A stretch of 14,530 bases of DNA from Smittium mucronatum (lineage: Eukaryota > Kickxellomycota > Harpellomycetes > Harpellales > Legeriomycetaceae): the NCBI GenBank assembly GCA_001953115.1, contig LSSL01001788.1, positions 3,925 through 18,454 on the forward strand, written 5' to 3'. Shown piece by piece: positions 1-10,560 of the stretch. The notes below the pieces were generated by a model that had not been told where the DNA came from, searched no databases, and saw only the letters and a program-made list of their open reading frames with translations. Every line of letters starts with the position of its first letter. Positions within the stretch are counted from its first letter, which is position 1. The translations under genes were made by a program, and so were the position numbers.

Positions 1-25
1 TTTTTTTTTAAAAAAAAAAAAAAAA
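1..25. repeat. Left-end homopolymer junction (T9 then A16)
   Basis: The window opens with nine T followed directly by sixteen A. Together with the T run at the other end, this suggests the contig stops where low-complexity DNA defeated assembly. It does not resemble a telomere, because no short G-rich repeat unit is present. Confidence 0.8.
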
Positions 26-3000
26 GAAGAGGTTTATTCATATTTAATTTTTCAAAATCAAAAAAAAAAATAGATATTTTTTTCCAAATTAAATTATTTA
101 GCTACACATTTTTATAGGAAGCGCAAAAAATAATGATATAAATACATTATAAAATCGTTAATTTTTTTGTAATTTATACTGTATTATATATATTATATCA
201 GAATCTTATAAATTCATATCATTTAAAACCCCAATATAAGTGTAATGTTTTGGTTTATAGTTTATTTATGGAGAATTTAACAATATAAGATATTTTTATC
301 TATTAAATAGCTTTATTAAACCAAACAATTTTAACATGGATAGGAATATAATAATTTATAAGATAGTAAAAAAGATGATTTTTTTAAAAAAGAAATAATA
401 TAATTTGTAAATAATGAAATAAAAAATATAAATATATAGTGGTTATTTATTCTCACTCAAATCAGTATAACTTATTTTCATTTAAATCAATACTTTTAAA
501 AGAGATAATATTTTTTTTGGATAGCAGATATATGATTATATAATTCCAAATTTCATTTAACTTCTGGAAGTTTGTTTTTTGTCAGAATATTTTGTGTTGA
601 AATTCCTTCATTTTTCTGGTTTCATGTTTTTAAAATTAGATTTTATTGTAGTGGAAATAAATTGATTCTACATAATCCAAAAATTTTATAAAAAATCGTT
701 TTACGGCACATTTATCTATTTAAAGGGTAACCATCTTAGAATTTTTCTCAATAAGAAAAAATAATATTTATGGTTTAAAAAAGAATGTGTCAAAAAAAAT
801 TACTATGTAAAATTTAAAAAATCCTTCTTATAGTTATGCAGCTGTATATTATTAAGAGTTTTTTAAAATATAATTTATTTAGGCGTAACATATATACGTT
901 ACTACTTTGGTATGATTAAAAATAAATTCAAAAAAAAAATATTACAGATAAAAAATATTATATCTAAAAAAAGTATCTTCTGAGAAAAGTAAATTTTAAA
1001 ATAATCTGTGATATATGATTTAATTTATTTTTTTATTTTTTATGATAATAAATTTTGTGGTTTTCGAGATACGTCTGATAATTTATCTGATTCATATTGA
1101 TTTATTCCAAAAAAAACATGAAAAAAACCTAAAAATATTTAGTTAAATGTTATTAATAGAAATATTAATTTAAATGATTTTAGTTTAATTTATCTTTTTT
1201 TTAAAAAAATAGTTGAAGATTTACCTGTTTAACGGAAAAGTATTATTAATAGTAGTTGAATAGATGCTTTGCAGAAATAATTTAACGAGATTAATTTTTG
1301 GGATCATAATTTAAATCTATCTATAAATAGCGGTTTATATTTAAAAAAGAAAAAAAAATACACATTATAACTACGAAAAAAAAAAATCATACGTTAAATT
1401 CAATAAATATAGAATATAACATAAAGAAAATCAGGAAATAAAAAAAAAAATTTATAATTTAAACTTTGAGAAAAAAATTGATTAAGATATCTCCTTGATA
1501 TAAAGTATAGAAGCGTTTATGAGTTAAATGGGTAATTTAATTTATTAATCAACACAAAAGTATATTTTTTTTTCATCAAGATTGAAATACATTCAATTTT
1601 ATTGACTATTTTTATTTTTATTTTGAAAAATTAACCATGTTTTTAACTAAAAAATATCGACAAAAAAAATACCTTTACTAATATTCTAATTATTACACAC
1701 ACTTTTTTAAAGATAAAATATTTTAAACTAATAAAAATAATTCTCTAAAAAAAATGTAGAGAAATGAACTATACAAACAAAATGATATCTTCATCTATAC
1801 TATAAATATATTATACGTTTTATAATTATAATGTATGCCAAATAAAAGGCCATATCCCTTCTGGAAATATTTCTAAAGTACTAGCAGTATTATGCCACAT
1901 AATTTATCAGATTAAGCTCTATTTAAATTGATAAAACTACATGAAAATTTCGAGACCATGTTTAAAGCATACAGGTATTCATAGATTTACGCAAGTATTT
2001 TTTGAAAAAAAAAAATTCATAAAATAAAATCCGCATAAAATGAACACATAATTATGCGCTATTAACAGCATATTCTATAAAAAAATATTGGGTGAGTGAA
2101 TTCGCTAATAATGAGTAACTATTTATAATTTAATTATTGTTGTATTAAAAAAGTAAAAATATCGCAAATAAAGATATTGTGGCAAAAAATAAAAAAAATA
2201 AAGATTTTAATAAAATCAAATATTAAAAAATGATCCTGTATACACCTATCATTTTATACAAATTATTTTCATCATATTTTTATTTATATAAAGCTAAATG
2301 CAATATAGAATTGGAAATAAGCGAGTTATTCAAAATTTAATAAGCCTTTCTGTGTGTATAAAAATTATTAGGCTTATTCAGAAAGGCTAAAAAATATACT
2401 AATGTTAATTTATTGCAGACTTCCAATAAAATTTTTCAATATAAAAGTCACAAGCTTAAATTTCTAATGGTGAATATTAGATACTTTGACCAGAGATAAT
2501 AAAATATTACGAATTAATATATAAAGTGTAAAATAGTGTTTTATATGTCTTCCACTTTTTCAGCTCGGCTAATGTTATTTTTTGTGTAAACAATAGGTTG
2601 TTTACTCAACCCAGTCCTACCATTTATAAAGAGTTATAACTAAACATAGTATACTATCTTTTCTGATAGCTTCATTCAAATAACATAAAACATACCATAA
2701 GTTTATTTGAATTATATAGGAAACACCCTTATACATTGATTAATATCACTTGAAAATTTAAAAAGCAACAGTTTCATATCGAATAACCTTTAATATTTAT
2801 TTATAAAAGTCTATATAAATATAATCACGAAAAGGTTTATATGAAATAATATTGATTAATCAAATTTCGCGAAAAATGAGAATTCACATAAAAAAAAACT
2901 AAAAAAAATCTCACAGTTCTCGAAACATCAAAATTTGCATAAAAAAAGCAATTAAAACGAGGTATATCCGTGCATAAATATAAAATAAATGTAATCCAAA

Positions 3001-4168
3001 AAAATCAAAGCTCTTTTAGGACATAGTTCTTTAAATAAAGCGAGTAATAATTGGGATGCATATATATATTTATTTAAACTTTTTTACTGAAAATTTTTCA
3101 GAATTAAAAAAGCTGATTGGTCACCATTGTTTCAAGATATTCTAAATTTTGCATAACTGTCATCCAATTGCTTCTGTATAAGTATATTATTATAATAAAA
3201 ATTGGTACTGTTTTGTGGACAAGTTTAGAAAATTGTGCATGAAAAACACAAAATATAGAAAATATATCATACAAAGATGTCTTTTATTAGAAGTATGATA
3301 ATTATGAATTAAGAAATAAATTTTTAAATCGATTTTTAAATTTTAATATAAAAAAAATTAACCACATTTATTTTCCAAAAAAATTCTTAAAGTATTATAT
3401 TAAAAGCAGATTTTATATCACCAGTTCTGTATTTTGCCCAATGTAGGTGATATTTTGTTGAAAAAGAGACATTATAATTATTACTTTTTTAAAAATTTTT
3501 TGATATAGAGTTTATTTTTATATTATAATATTAAAAAAATGAGCTTTGTTGACAAAATATTCTTTTTATTAGATTAGAAACTAAATCATATATATATAAT
3601 AATATTAAGTTTATAATAACTAAAAATTTGATATATGATAAAATAAAAAAATTATGTATTTTATTAAATAAAGTATATAAGAAAATTACTGAAAAAATAG
3701 GAAATTATCTTAATAGCGATTAATTTTAAAACATTTTTAATTTTTTCCTTGTAATATTAAAATTCAAGTTTTGAAATTTTTTTAAATTTATAATATTAAT
3801 CATAACAAAAAAATAGAATTCCAAGCTCTTTTTTGTTAAAAAAGCGTTCTGATGAAAGTGAATTTTTTGTTTTTATAAATAAATTTATGAAATTATATAA
3901 TAATAAAAAAGAATTAGCTAGTTAATTTTATTATACAAAAGAAGCTTTTAACTATTAAAAAACTAAAAATTATTAGACAAGAGTTAGTATTAATTTAATA
4001 AAATAAGTATTTGGCATCTTCAGAATATTCAAATTTTTTTTGTGAAATTTCACATTACAATAATCTTAATATCGGTATTACTTCAGATTATTTTTAACAA
4101 ATTATAAATCGAAAAAATTATCATAAGAATATATCTTTGGGTATTGGGAAATCTTATTTTCTGTATTA
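26..4168. other. AT-rich gene desert, left part
   Basis: Long A and T runs alternate with mixed AT sequence, and stop codons are dense in all six frames. I see no open frame with protein-like composition, no tRNA or rRNA signature and no intact mobile element. A patch around 1760-2100 and another around 2540-2710 are slightly richer in G/C and contain short open stretches on both strands, but none matches a family I recognise. They could be remnants of older insertions. The one clear structure inside is the hairpin pair at 2339-2388, listed separately. Confidence 0.7.
2339..2388. repeat. Two overlapping, mutually exclusive inverted repeats
   Basis: Two perfect stems share bases. AATAAGCCT at 2339-2347 pairs with AGGCTTATT at 2370-2378 (9 bp, 22-nt loop). 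AGCCTTTCTG at 2343-2352 pairs with CAGAAAGGCT at 2379-2388 (10 bp, 26-nt loop). Because 2343-2347 takes part in both, only one stem can form at a time. The arms contain G and C, in contrast to the surrounding AT tracts. It is seen directly in the sequence. No gene lies nearby to suggest a regulatory role, so it may be a decayed end of a small transposon or chance. Confidence 0.75.
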
Positions 4169-4271
4169 TAATATATATATATATATAATAATTCTAATTT
4201 TTTCGTTATTTTAATATATATATATATATAATAATTCTAATTTTTTCGTTATTTTAATATATATATATATA
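4169..4271. repeat. Tandem repeat, 43-bp period, about 2.4 copies
   Basis: Copy 1 spans 4169-4211 and copy 2 spans 4212-4254, and they are identical over all 43 bases. A third, partial copy matches from 4255 to 4271. Each unit has an (AT)n stretch followed by a unique core containing ATTCTAATTTTTTCG. The perfect identity points to recent duplication, probably by replication slippage through the AT dinucleotide run. It could also be an assembly artefact. Confidence 0.9.
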
Positions 4272-7200
4272 AATAGTACAATTAATAAAAGATAATATAT
4301 GTATTTTTATATATCATTATATTGTGAAATAATTATTTCTAAAATATTTTCCTAAAATAAAGAATAAGAAATACTTTTTATGATTTGGAAGTTAAATTTT
4401 TGATAAGATCGAAAATTTCAAAGATTAAAAAAATGTTTAAACAGGTTTTTAGTTGTGTTTTTTTTCTGCATTTTTAAATTTTTTCTAAGTAAAAAATTTA
4501 TAAATTTTTTTAAAAATTATTAAATGTCGCTTTTTTATTATTTTTCAAGGCAATTCATAGCACTTAGAAGACAGTTAACTATTTTGCTGTTTCAAAAGTG
4601 ATGGAATAATATTTTATTAAATAAAGCAATTTCCGATCTTCATTCTAGGATTTTTTTTATAAAATAAATATATTTTTTCTAATTTCCCTGTTCAAAAAAT
4701 GTTATTTATATAGAAAATTGTCAGATAAAAAAAATTATAGTTGTTTGATACAATTTCCCTGAATGGAAGATTAATAAAAATTCCCTAATGTAAGTAGATT
4801 AAAAAATAATTTATCCATTAAAAAATAAATAAATTTTAGAGTAATAACTAATGGTCTGGCAGAGATAATAACAGTTGCGAATATATAAAAGAATTAATAC
4901 TTTAGTGTTATTAAATAATTTAATCTTAGAGAATTTTAATTTCAAAAATTCGATTTCTCATAATTTCGAATATTGTTATGATAGGAAAATAGCAATTAGA
5001 TAACTGGTTAAATCTTTTTATTTTTTAAAATTAAAAAAAATACTGTATATGAAAAAAAAATTTATTAAAAAATTTACCGATAAATAGTAAAAAACGAGAT
5101 TATATTAACTCCAATTTAACTTTGAAGATCAAAATTTGATTATCATACAAAAAATTCAAAAAAATGTATTTTTTACAAAAATAAAACGTTTAATTTAACT
5201 ATAGTATATTGAAACTTAGGATTTTATTTTCATTTTTTAAAAAGGTCAAATATAAAAAAAAAATTTGAGTAAAAAATATTCAGACTTTAAAGTGTTAAAG
5301 TAAAAAAAATCTAAAAATTATATCTCAAAATTATTTTAAAAAATAATATAATGATCTAGAAAAATGTTTATTATGGAAAAACAATGGAGTTTATAAAATT
5401 TGAAGTAGTTAAAATGATTAAAACAAATGAATCTAATAGCTTTAGGTTAAATTTAAGTCATAGAATGATTATTATAATGAATAAAATTTGATTTTAAATT
5501 ATACAAAAGTGTTTTATTAATAAATATATAAAAAACCCCCATAGCTATAATAAATTAATTAAAAAGAGTATAGAACAAAAAATATATTCAAAGGTAGCTC
5601 TGTTCCTGTTAATTTGAAATATAAATTTTTTAAAAATTAATACATACTGAGGACTCGATAAGATTTTTATTTCTTAGTGTACTCTGTTATTAACCATATT
5701 TTGATTTAAAAAATAATATTATTTTCCATAAATATTTTAATAAAAAAAAATACTATAGAAAGCTATAAATTCTTTATAGGTTTATTTAATTGCTTTTAAA
5801 ATCAAATCCAATGTTGTAAGATTTATAAATTATTCTAGATATCTTATTTTTTAACAAAACAAATAAAAAACAAAAATAATTAGGAGAATACCAATTTTAC
5901 TAAAAAAAAGCTAAAATTATAAGAACTTAAAAAATTCTGATTAAAAAACCAACATAGTTTTTTAAGATAATACAAAGAGGCGTTTTTTTTTTGAAAAAGA
6001 AATCACAGTAGATTTTTGGGATAAAAGTTAACTATAGAAAACATCTCGAATTATAAGATTAACTCTAAAAATTTATCATATATGATTAATTTGTGATAAT
6101 ACCAATGAAAAAAAAATAACCCAAAAAAGAATATTGTTGATTAATTATCGGAATTTTTGCAACTTTTTACTACATAGCACTGAAAATATAATTTATTTTT
6201 GGAATTATGTATAAAGGAATTCTTGATACTAATAAAACCACAATATCGAAATTTTCATATATCTATAGATATTTTTATATAAGTTTTCGAAAAATTAAAC
6301 CAAATTAAAAATAAAATATAGTTTAATTTTTAATAGAATTTGAAAAAATATCTGAATATATATTAATTAAATTTTAGTATTTCATAAACCAAAAATATTA
6401 GATGAAGCTCGAATCAATTAATATATATTAATTTTTTAAACGAAATTCAAAAAAACAGCAAAAATAATAATAGAAACGTAGAATTAAAAACAGAATTGAT
6501 TATTGATATATGTAGAGAAAAATAAGATTATATAATAAATCTTGTAATCATATTTGATGCAAGAAATTGAATAATTTGCAACCATTTTAAAATAAGATAA
6601 TATTTGCAGTAGATTACAAGCTATATTGTTTCATATTATATAGAAATTATACCTATGGAATGTACATTAGGAAATATTTTTTTACATTTTTAAACTAACT
6701 AAAGCCATTGTATATTTTTTAAATGAATTATGCATATTAAAATACAAATTATAAAAACTCATTTTAACTTTATGGTTTTATTAGAGATTTTATCATAGAT
6801 TTTTATCTATTATGATAAAGATCTTCAATAGAAAAAACGTTCTGAATATCTTAAAAATATCATATATTCATTTAATGTGGATATATTAATCGTTATCAGT
6901 GATTTTTTCATAAAATACAAGCGGTCTATTTAAAAATAAAATAAGTTATTTATGAGTAATTTTTTAACTAATTAAAAAATTACCATTACTTAATATTTCT
7001 TGCAATCAATTAATAACTTGGCAGCTCGTAAAAAAATGATAGATCATTTAGATTTGGTTTTTATTAATTAATAGCTCTTTTCATCATTTAATAAATTTTT
7101 TTTAACAATCCGGTTGCTTTGTTTGGTAAATTCTGGTATTCAAACTTTGACACTCATTCGATATTATTCAATATATATTTTCTAAGAATAATAGGGAAAT

Positions 7201-8714
7201 TGCAGATGATTTGCAATTTATTAGACAACCAAACATTCCTAAACTTAAAGCTAAATATACAGTGTAAACTCGAATAGTTTAATTCTAAAATTGTAAGATA
7301 TTTTGGCACATTTAGATTAGATTTTATAATAACTCTCATAATTTTTACTTGTGTGAATTTTTTTTATTAAATTAGTCTTTAATATTGGTATAAATTTATA
7401 AAATGTTGAATGGGAAATATTTATTAAAACGCGAATGGGGAAAAAGACTAACTCAACTTGTGAAAAATATGAAAATCGAATCCTTTTTTTAACAGATTCA
7501 GATTAGCTCATAAAATTCCTAATTACAAATATTTATAGCACTTTAGATAATAGGGGTTGTTTTTGGGACTATTTATAGCCCAAAAGATTAAAATCATTAT
7601 TTTCAGTTTTTTTGGTTAGAATTTCCTATGTGATTTATTTTTTATAAATAGGATATGTAATATAATTAAGTGAAGATAATTTAAATATAGAAATAAAAAA
7701 AGATTAAGAAATTGATCATTTAATTCGAAATTCTTTTTTTATGATTTTTTTAATAGGTATGTTAGGACTTTCTAGTGTTTATAGAACGATCAGACTAATA
7801 AATTTAGTAATTTTGGGAGATTTTGTTTTAGAGCTAAAAATTAGCTAATTATTCTATAGTTATTCAACTACTCATTTAAATTTTTTTTAGAGGGTTAAGA
7901 TATTCATGTACGTATTTTTTTTAATTGGGGGGTTTTATCTTTGTTGGTAGACAATTAAAATAAAACCTTATTTTTTTAAGTTTTAACTTATACCAATTTA
8001 CAGCCCACAAACTTAAAAACTGAAAGTTATTTAATATTTTATTAAGAATTGAACTGATATCTCAAAAAAGCCCGAAATATCATTTATTTTTCATAAAATG
8101 AACTAAATAATGGTTCATTTCCATTTAAGTTGATGATAATAAAAATATAATTAGTTTTTTCTATGATTCGAAAATATGGTATCTTAAGCTTAATTTTTGT
8201 AAAATTCATCAGATTTATTTGCCATAAAAATATTTTTATAATAATTCTTGTAGAAATAAAAAGTGTTGGTTTTATTTTTATAAAAAAACAGGGGTAATAA
8301 ACATTAAAGTGGCTTGGAATAAATCTCGAATTTATTTTTAGACCAATGTGAATTCTATATTTATCCAGGATATTTAATTAAAAGAGTAGAAGATTTCAAA
8401 CATTCTTAGGACAAGATATATATTTTTATATTATAACTAGTTTTTGTACGGCGTCAAGTTTTAATATCTTTATATATTAATTTAAATCAATTAATGCATA
8501 TAGTTTAGATTGATTATTTTAGATAACGTTACATTTACCTTTTCTAGTCATTTTTTTTCGATATTTAAATTTATATTTTGGACTCTTTTCATTTATGTTT
8601 TATCGAGGTTTGATTATTAGTTCGTCCTCTAGCAGCTAAATCTATAATATTTATATTATAAAATGCGTAAGCCAACATGTTTTGAACAATAACTAGAAAT
8701 ATTTATAAATTTTT
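4272..8714. other. AT-rich gene desert, right part
   Basis: This is the same character as the left part: A/T homopolymers, dense stops in all frames and no recognisable protein or RNA gene. The longest open stretch is a 61-codon minus-strand frame at 7154-7339. It is rich in Ile, Leu and Asn, as expected from AT-rich DNA, shows no motif, and I do not call it. From about 7400 rightward the G/C content rises gradually toward the retroelement relic, so eroded element sequence may extend further left than I can recognise. Confidence 0.65.
6786..6823. repeat. Imperfect hairpin
   Basis: The left arm 6786-6800 (GATTTTATCATAGAT) pairs across a TTTT loop with the right arm 6805-6823, leaving a 3-nt and a 1-nt bulge. 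About 15 base pairs form, mostly A-T. Such structures arise easily in DNA of this composition, and no neighbouring gene suggests a function. Confidence 0.55.
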
Positions 8715-8811
8715 TAGCACCGATAAAGCTCATATTCGATTTGATCAAGAATCTCTTGTTAGATAAAAAGAAACAGCTGACTGATGTAATGATCCCTAGC
8801 TTTCAATATCA

Positions 8812-9102
8812 TTCGGATAACTCCCATTGGTTTATAACTTGGACTAATTGGCCAACTTTATGAACAAGAGCGTTGGTGGTGACTTAATTCTGTATTTTAC
8901 TAGACTTTTCTTTAAGCACTGGCTGAAGATTCTTTTGTGGGTTTCGTGTATAACTCCTGCCGTATAGGGGAATGTTATAAACAGTTAACTTTGTAGGACC
9001 AGAAAATAACTGGTAAACGTGGGCAGACAGAGTAAGAAAATAACATTCGCTATCAAAACCCTTATTTTTATAGGCGGTATGGGAGCTATCAATAGTGGCC
9101 AC
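8812..9102 (-). pseudogene. RT thumb / C-terminal segment remnant
   Basis: An open frame from 9102 to a stop at 8884 continues in the same frame to 8812. It contains SHTAYKN, YFLTLSAHVYQ, TKLTVYNIPLYG and SYTRNPQKNLQPV, then after the stop TTNALVHKVGQ. LINE RT thumbs show the same order: a helix with Ala/Lys, a LxxxxVP turn, KLxxYxxxxxPxxxYG, a xxxxxLQPVQ helix, then a Thr-rich loop and a helix before a short Gly turn. Beyond 8812 a further frame gives LKARDHYISQL, like the Arg-rich segment that follows in such proteins. This is the best-preserved part of the relic. The apparent GTG start at 9102 is only the frameshift point, not a real initiation site. Confidence 0.5.
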
Positions 9103-9329
9103 TCTTTTTTCATATATTTAGCTAAATAGCGGAAGTTTTGAGTTAATAATTTGTGCCAGTAAAAATAGTGTAGGAATCTTTTTCCCAAAAAAAAATAAAA
9201 TCCCGTTGATTTTTTTGGAAGTTTTGAAAGCAAAGATATGAATTTGGTAAAAAATGATTTGAACAATTTTGAGAAGTTTTTCCTTCCTGGGTCTAAAAAT
9301 ATGTAGATTTTACTTTGCAAAATTATCAT
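8985..9329 (-). pseudogene. RT post-palm segment remnant
   Basis: This is an open minus-strand frame of 114 codons. Its useful part runs from IFLDPGRK through LPKKSTGFYFFLGK to FRYLAKYMKKE. In LINE-type RTs the catalytic (F/Y)ADD box is followed by a helix, then an N-x-x-KS segment, then a Y-x-YLG strand. Here KKSTGFYF and FRYLA take those places with the right spacing. The sequence that should encode the catalytic box lies just upstream, in another frame, at 9310-9321. There it reads F-A-K-stop, so the two catalytic aspartates are gone. After FRYLAKYMKKE this frame becomes meaningless and the protein-like signal moves to the frame of the thumb fragment, showing a frameshift near 9102. Confidence 0.45.
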
Positions 9330-9715
9330 GATCTATTTGGTCAAGCATTAAATCTATCGGTTATAAATTTTCTAGGGGAATGATGTAGATTGTTTCTCGA
9401 CAATAGAGAATCATTTTTGTATAAAATATAGGAATATATATTTGTCTTTGATAAAATAAAATCATTTTTACAAAAATCAGGGAAAATAATTTAAAAAATG
9501 GTTATATGTAATTTGTGAGAGCGATTAATGTATCTTTATTTGAAGATGGACATTAAAGTAGTAGTTGATACGATATCTTACAATAAAATTCCGTGGTTCA
9601 AAAAAAATTGGTAGTTGATAATAAAGCTATTTAGCACAAATGATTTTCAAAAACGAAATAAACCCGCAACAAAATGTAAATATTTGAAATTTTTATTAAA
9701 ATAATGAGAGTTTTA

Positions 9716-9799
9716 TATCTTGAAGACATGTATACTGAGTTCGAATACCCAACCAGAGAATAAGCCACCGCCATTTTTTTTTTGAATTGGGACAGATAG
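9716..9799 (-). pseudogene. RT entry block (fingers) remnant
   Basis: One frame reads SVPIQKKNGGG, then a W about six residues on, then ELSIHVFKI, and ends at a stop. This follows the pattern of LINE reverse transcriptases at the start of the RT domain, where a VPIxKK-G stretch is followed by a Trp/Arg-containing turn and an (I)SL....KI strand and helix. The K-run is encoded by a stretch of A, a likely slippage site, and the neighbouring frame over the same bases is also open. The fragment lies about 80 codons after the endonuclease end, whereas LINEs usually have considerably more protein there, so an internal deletion is likely. Confidence 0.38.
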
Positions 9800-10019
9800 T
9801 AGGGGGAGTGAAAAATTAATAAAATAATCCAAATTTTTAAATCAAATTTGTTTGGATTTATGCAAGCGGTAGAGAATCAATATGAAGCATTATTAGAAGA
9901 TTATGGAAGGTACTAAAAACATGAAGCATAAATAATATAAACCATTAAAGCCGAATTTGATTATATAGATATAAAATAAAATGAAAAATCAACCCTAAAC
10001 TCAATGTTTTTTTTTAGGC

Positions 10020-10552
10020 TCGACTAGAAGCGTGATACAGTCAGATAAAAGAGAATTGCATTCGATTTAAATATGTGGATTGTTAGGAACTCATTTCCAG
10101 CAGTACTTTATGTAAGAGTAGGATCTAGACAACTCTATCTAGAAACCATATCTCTGAAATCGATTTGAAGAAATTAGAATAGGATTAATATGTAATATAT
10201 TTCTTTTGAATGCATGAGTTCTGTGGCAATATCTTTAAAAAGAATAAACTGATTTATGATTTAAACTCTTTTGGGTAGATAAATCATTTCTCTATTATTT
10301 GCACTTATGGAAGATTTAATAAAAAATTGGTTAGTTTTGTTATTAAACATTAACAAAGTTTTAGAGATCAAATTCTCTCTTTTGCTTAAATGTAAAAAAA
10401 GAAGGGGCATAAATCGAACCAATAGCTACGTTGCCAAATATAGATTTCATTTCCCAGCAGTTTTTTATCAGTCTTTGGCTAATGTAATTCAGAGATTGGG
10501 AGGAATAAATACCAACTCTTGATGCCGGTGTTATTATCAAAGCTTTAGACAT
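10020..10552 (-). pseudogene. LINE endonuclease (EEP fold) remnant
   Basis: In active LINEs this domain nicks target DNA to prime reverse transcription. The first part is an open 63-codon frame (10552-10361) that includes IGSIYAPS, with the YAP codons inside 10400-10414, and then KREFD. This matches the Y-A-P strand and following helix of EEP nucleases. After a frameshift, LLMFNN lies where the LLxGDFN catalytic loop belongs (FNN codons at 10339-10347), with the Gly-Asp pair missing. Further on, in another frame, LDRV (10131-10142) corresponds to the (R)IDxV motif. About 31 codons later in that same frame SDCITLLV (SDC codons in 10034-10045) corresponds to the terminal SDH motif, with Cys in place of the catalytic His. 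At least three stops interrupt this last frame. Each motif alone is weak; their order and spacing give the support. Confidence 0.42.
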
Positions 10553-10560
10553 AGTTTAGA

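Larger units (their letters stand above)
8715..10560 (-). mobile_element. Degenerate non-LTR (LINE-like) retrotransposon
   Basis: Read right to left, this block carries fragments in the order expected of a LINE polyprotein: EEP endonuclease (about 10552-10020), RT entry block (9799-9716), post-palm region (9329-8985), thumb and downstream region (9102-8812), then a trace of the C-terminal segment to about 8715. No frame is open throughout, because in-frame stops and frameshifts separate every piece. The stretch 9322-9715 should hold RT fingers and palm but shows only short fragments I cannot align by eye. No poly(A) tail, 3' UTR or target-site duplication could be identified, so the boundaries are soft. 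The block is visibly richer in G/C than the DNA to its left. What is seen: motif fragments in collinear order. What is known: EEP plus RT on one polyprotein defines most LINE clades. The clade assignment is open. Confidence 0.5.

Noticed and set aside
1862..1933. Minus-strand patch reading ASTLEIFPEGIWPF within a slightly GC-richer area
   Set aside because: Only about 25 codons, with no family recognised and stops on both sides; not above chance.
6259..6272. Perfect 14-bp palindrome ATATCTATAGATAT
   Set aside because: Palindromes of this length built almost only of A and T are expected by chance in 14 kb of such DNA.
7154..7339. Minus-strand open frame of 61 codons
   Set aside because: Composition is what AT-rich DNA gives by chance (Ile, Leu, Asn, Lys, Phe); no motif, no neighbouring coding signal and no conserved pattern.
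9737..9783. tRNA T-loop / pol III B-box-like GTTCGAATA followed by a run of ten T
   Set aside because: The T-stem does not pair, no A box or cloverleaf can be built upstream, and the same bases are explained by the RT entry block on the minus strand.
10307..10522. Plus-strand open frame of 71 codons
   Set aside because: It lies opposite the endonuclease remnant. The minus-strand reading has a recognisable motif (IGSIYAPS followed by KREF), whereas the plus reading has none I know. The plus frame remains a minor alternative.
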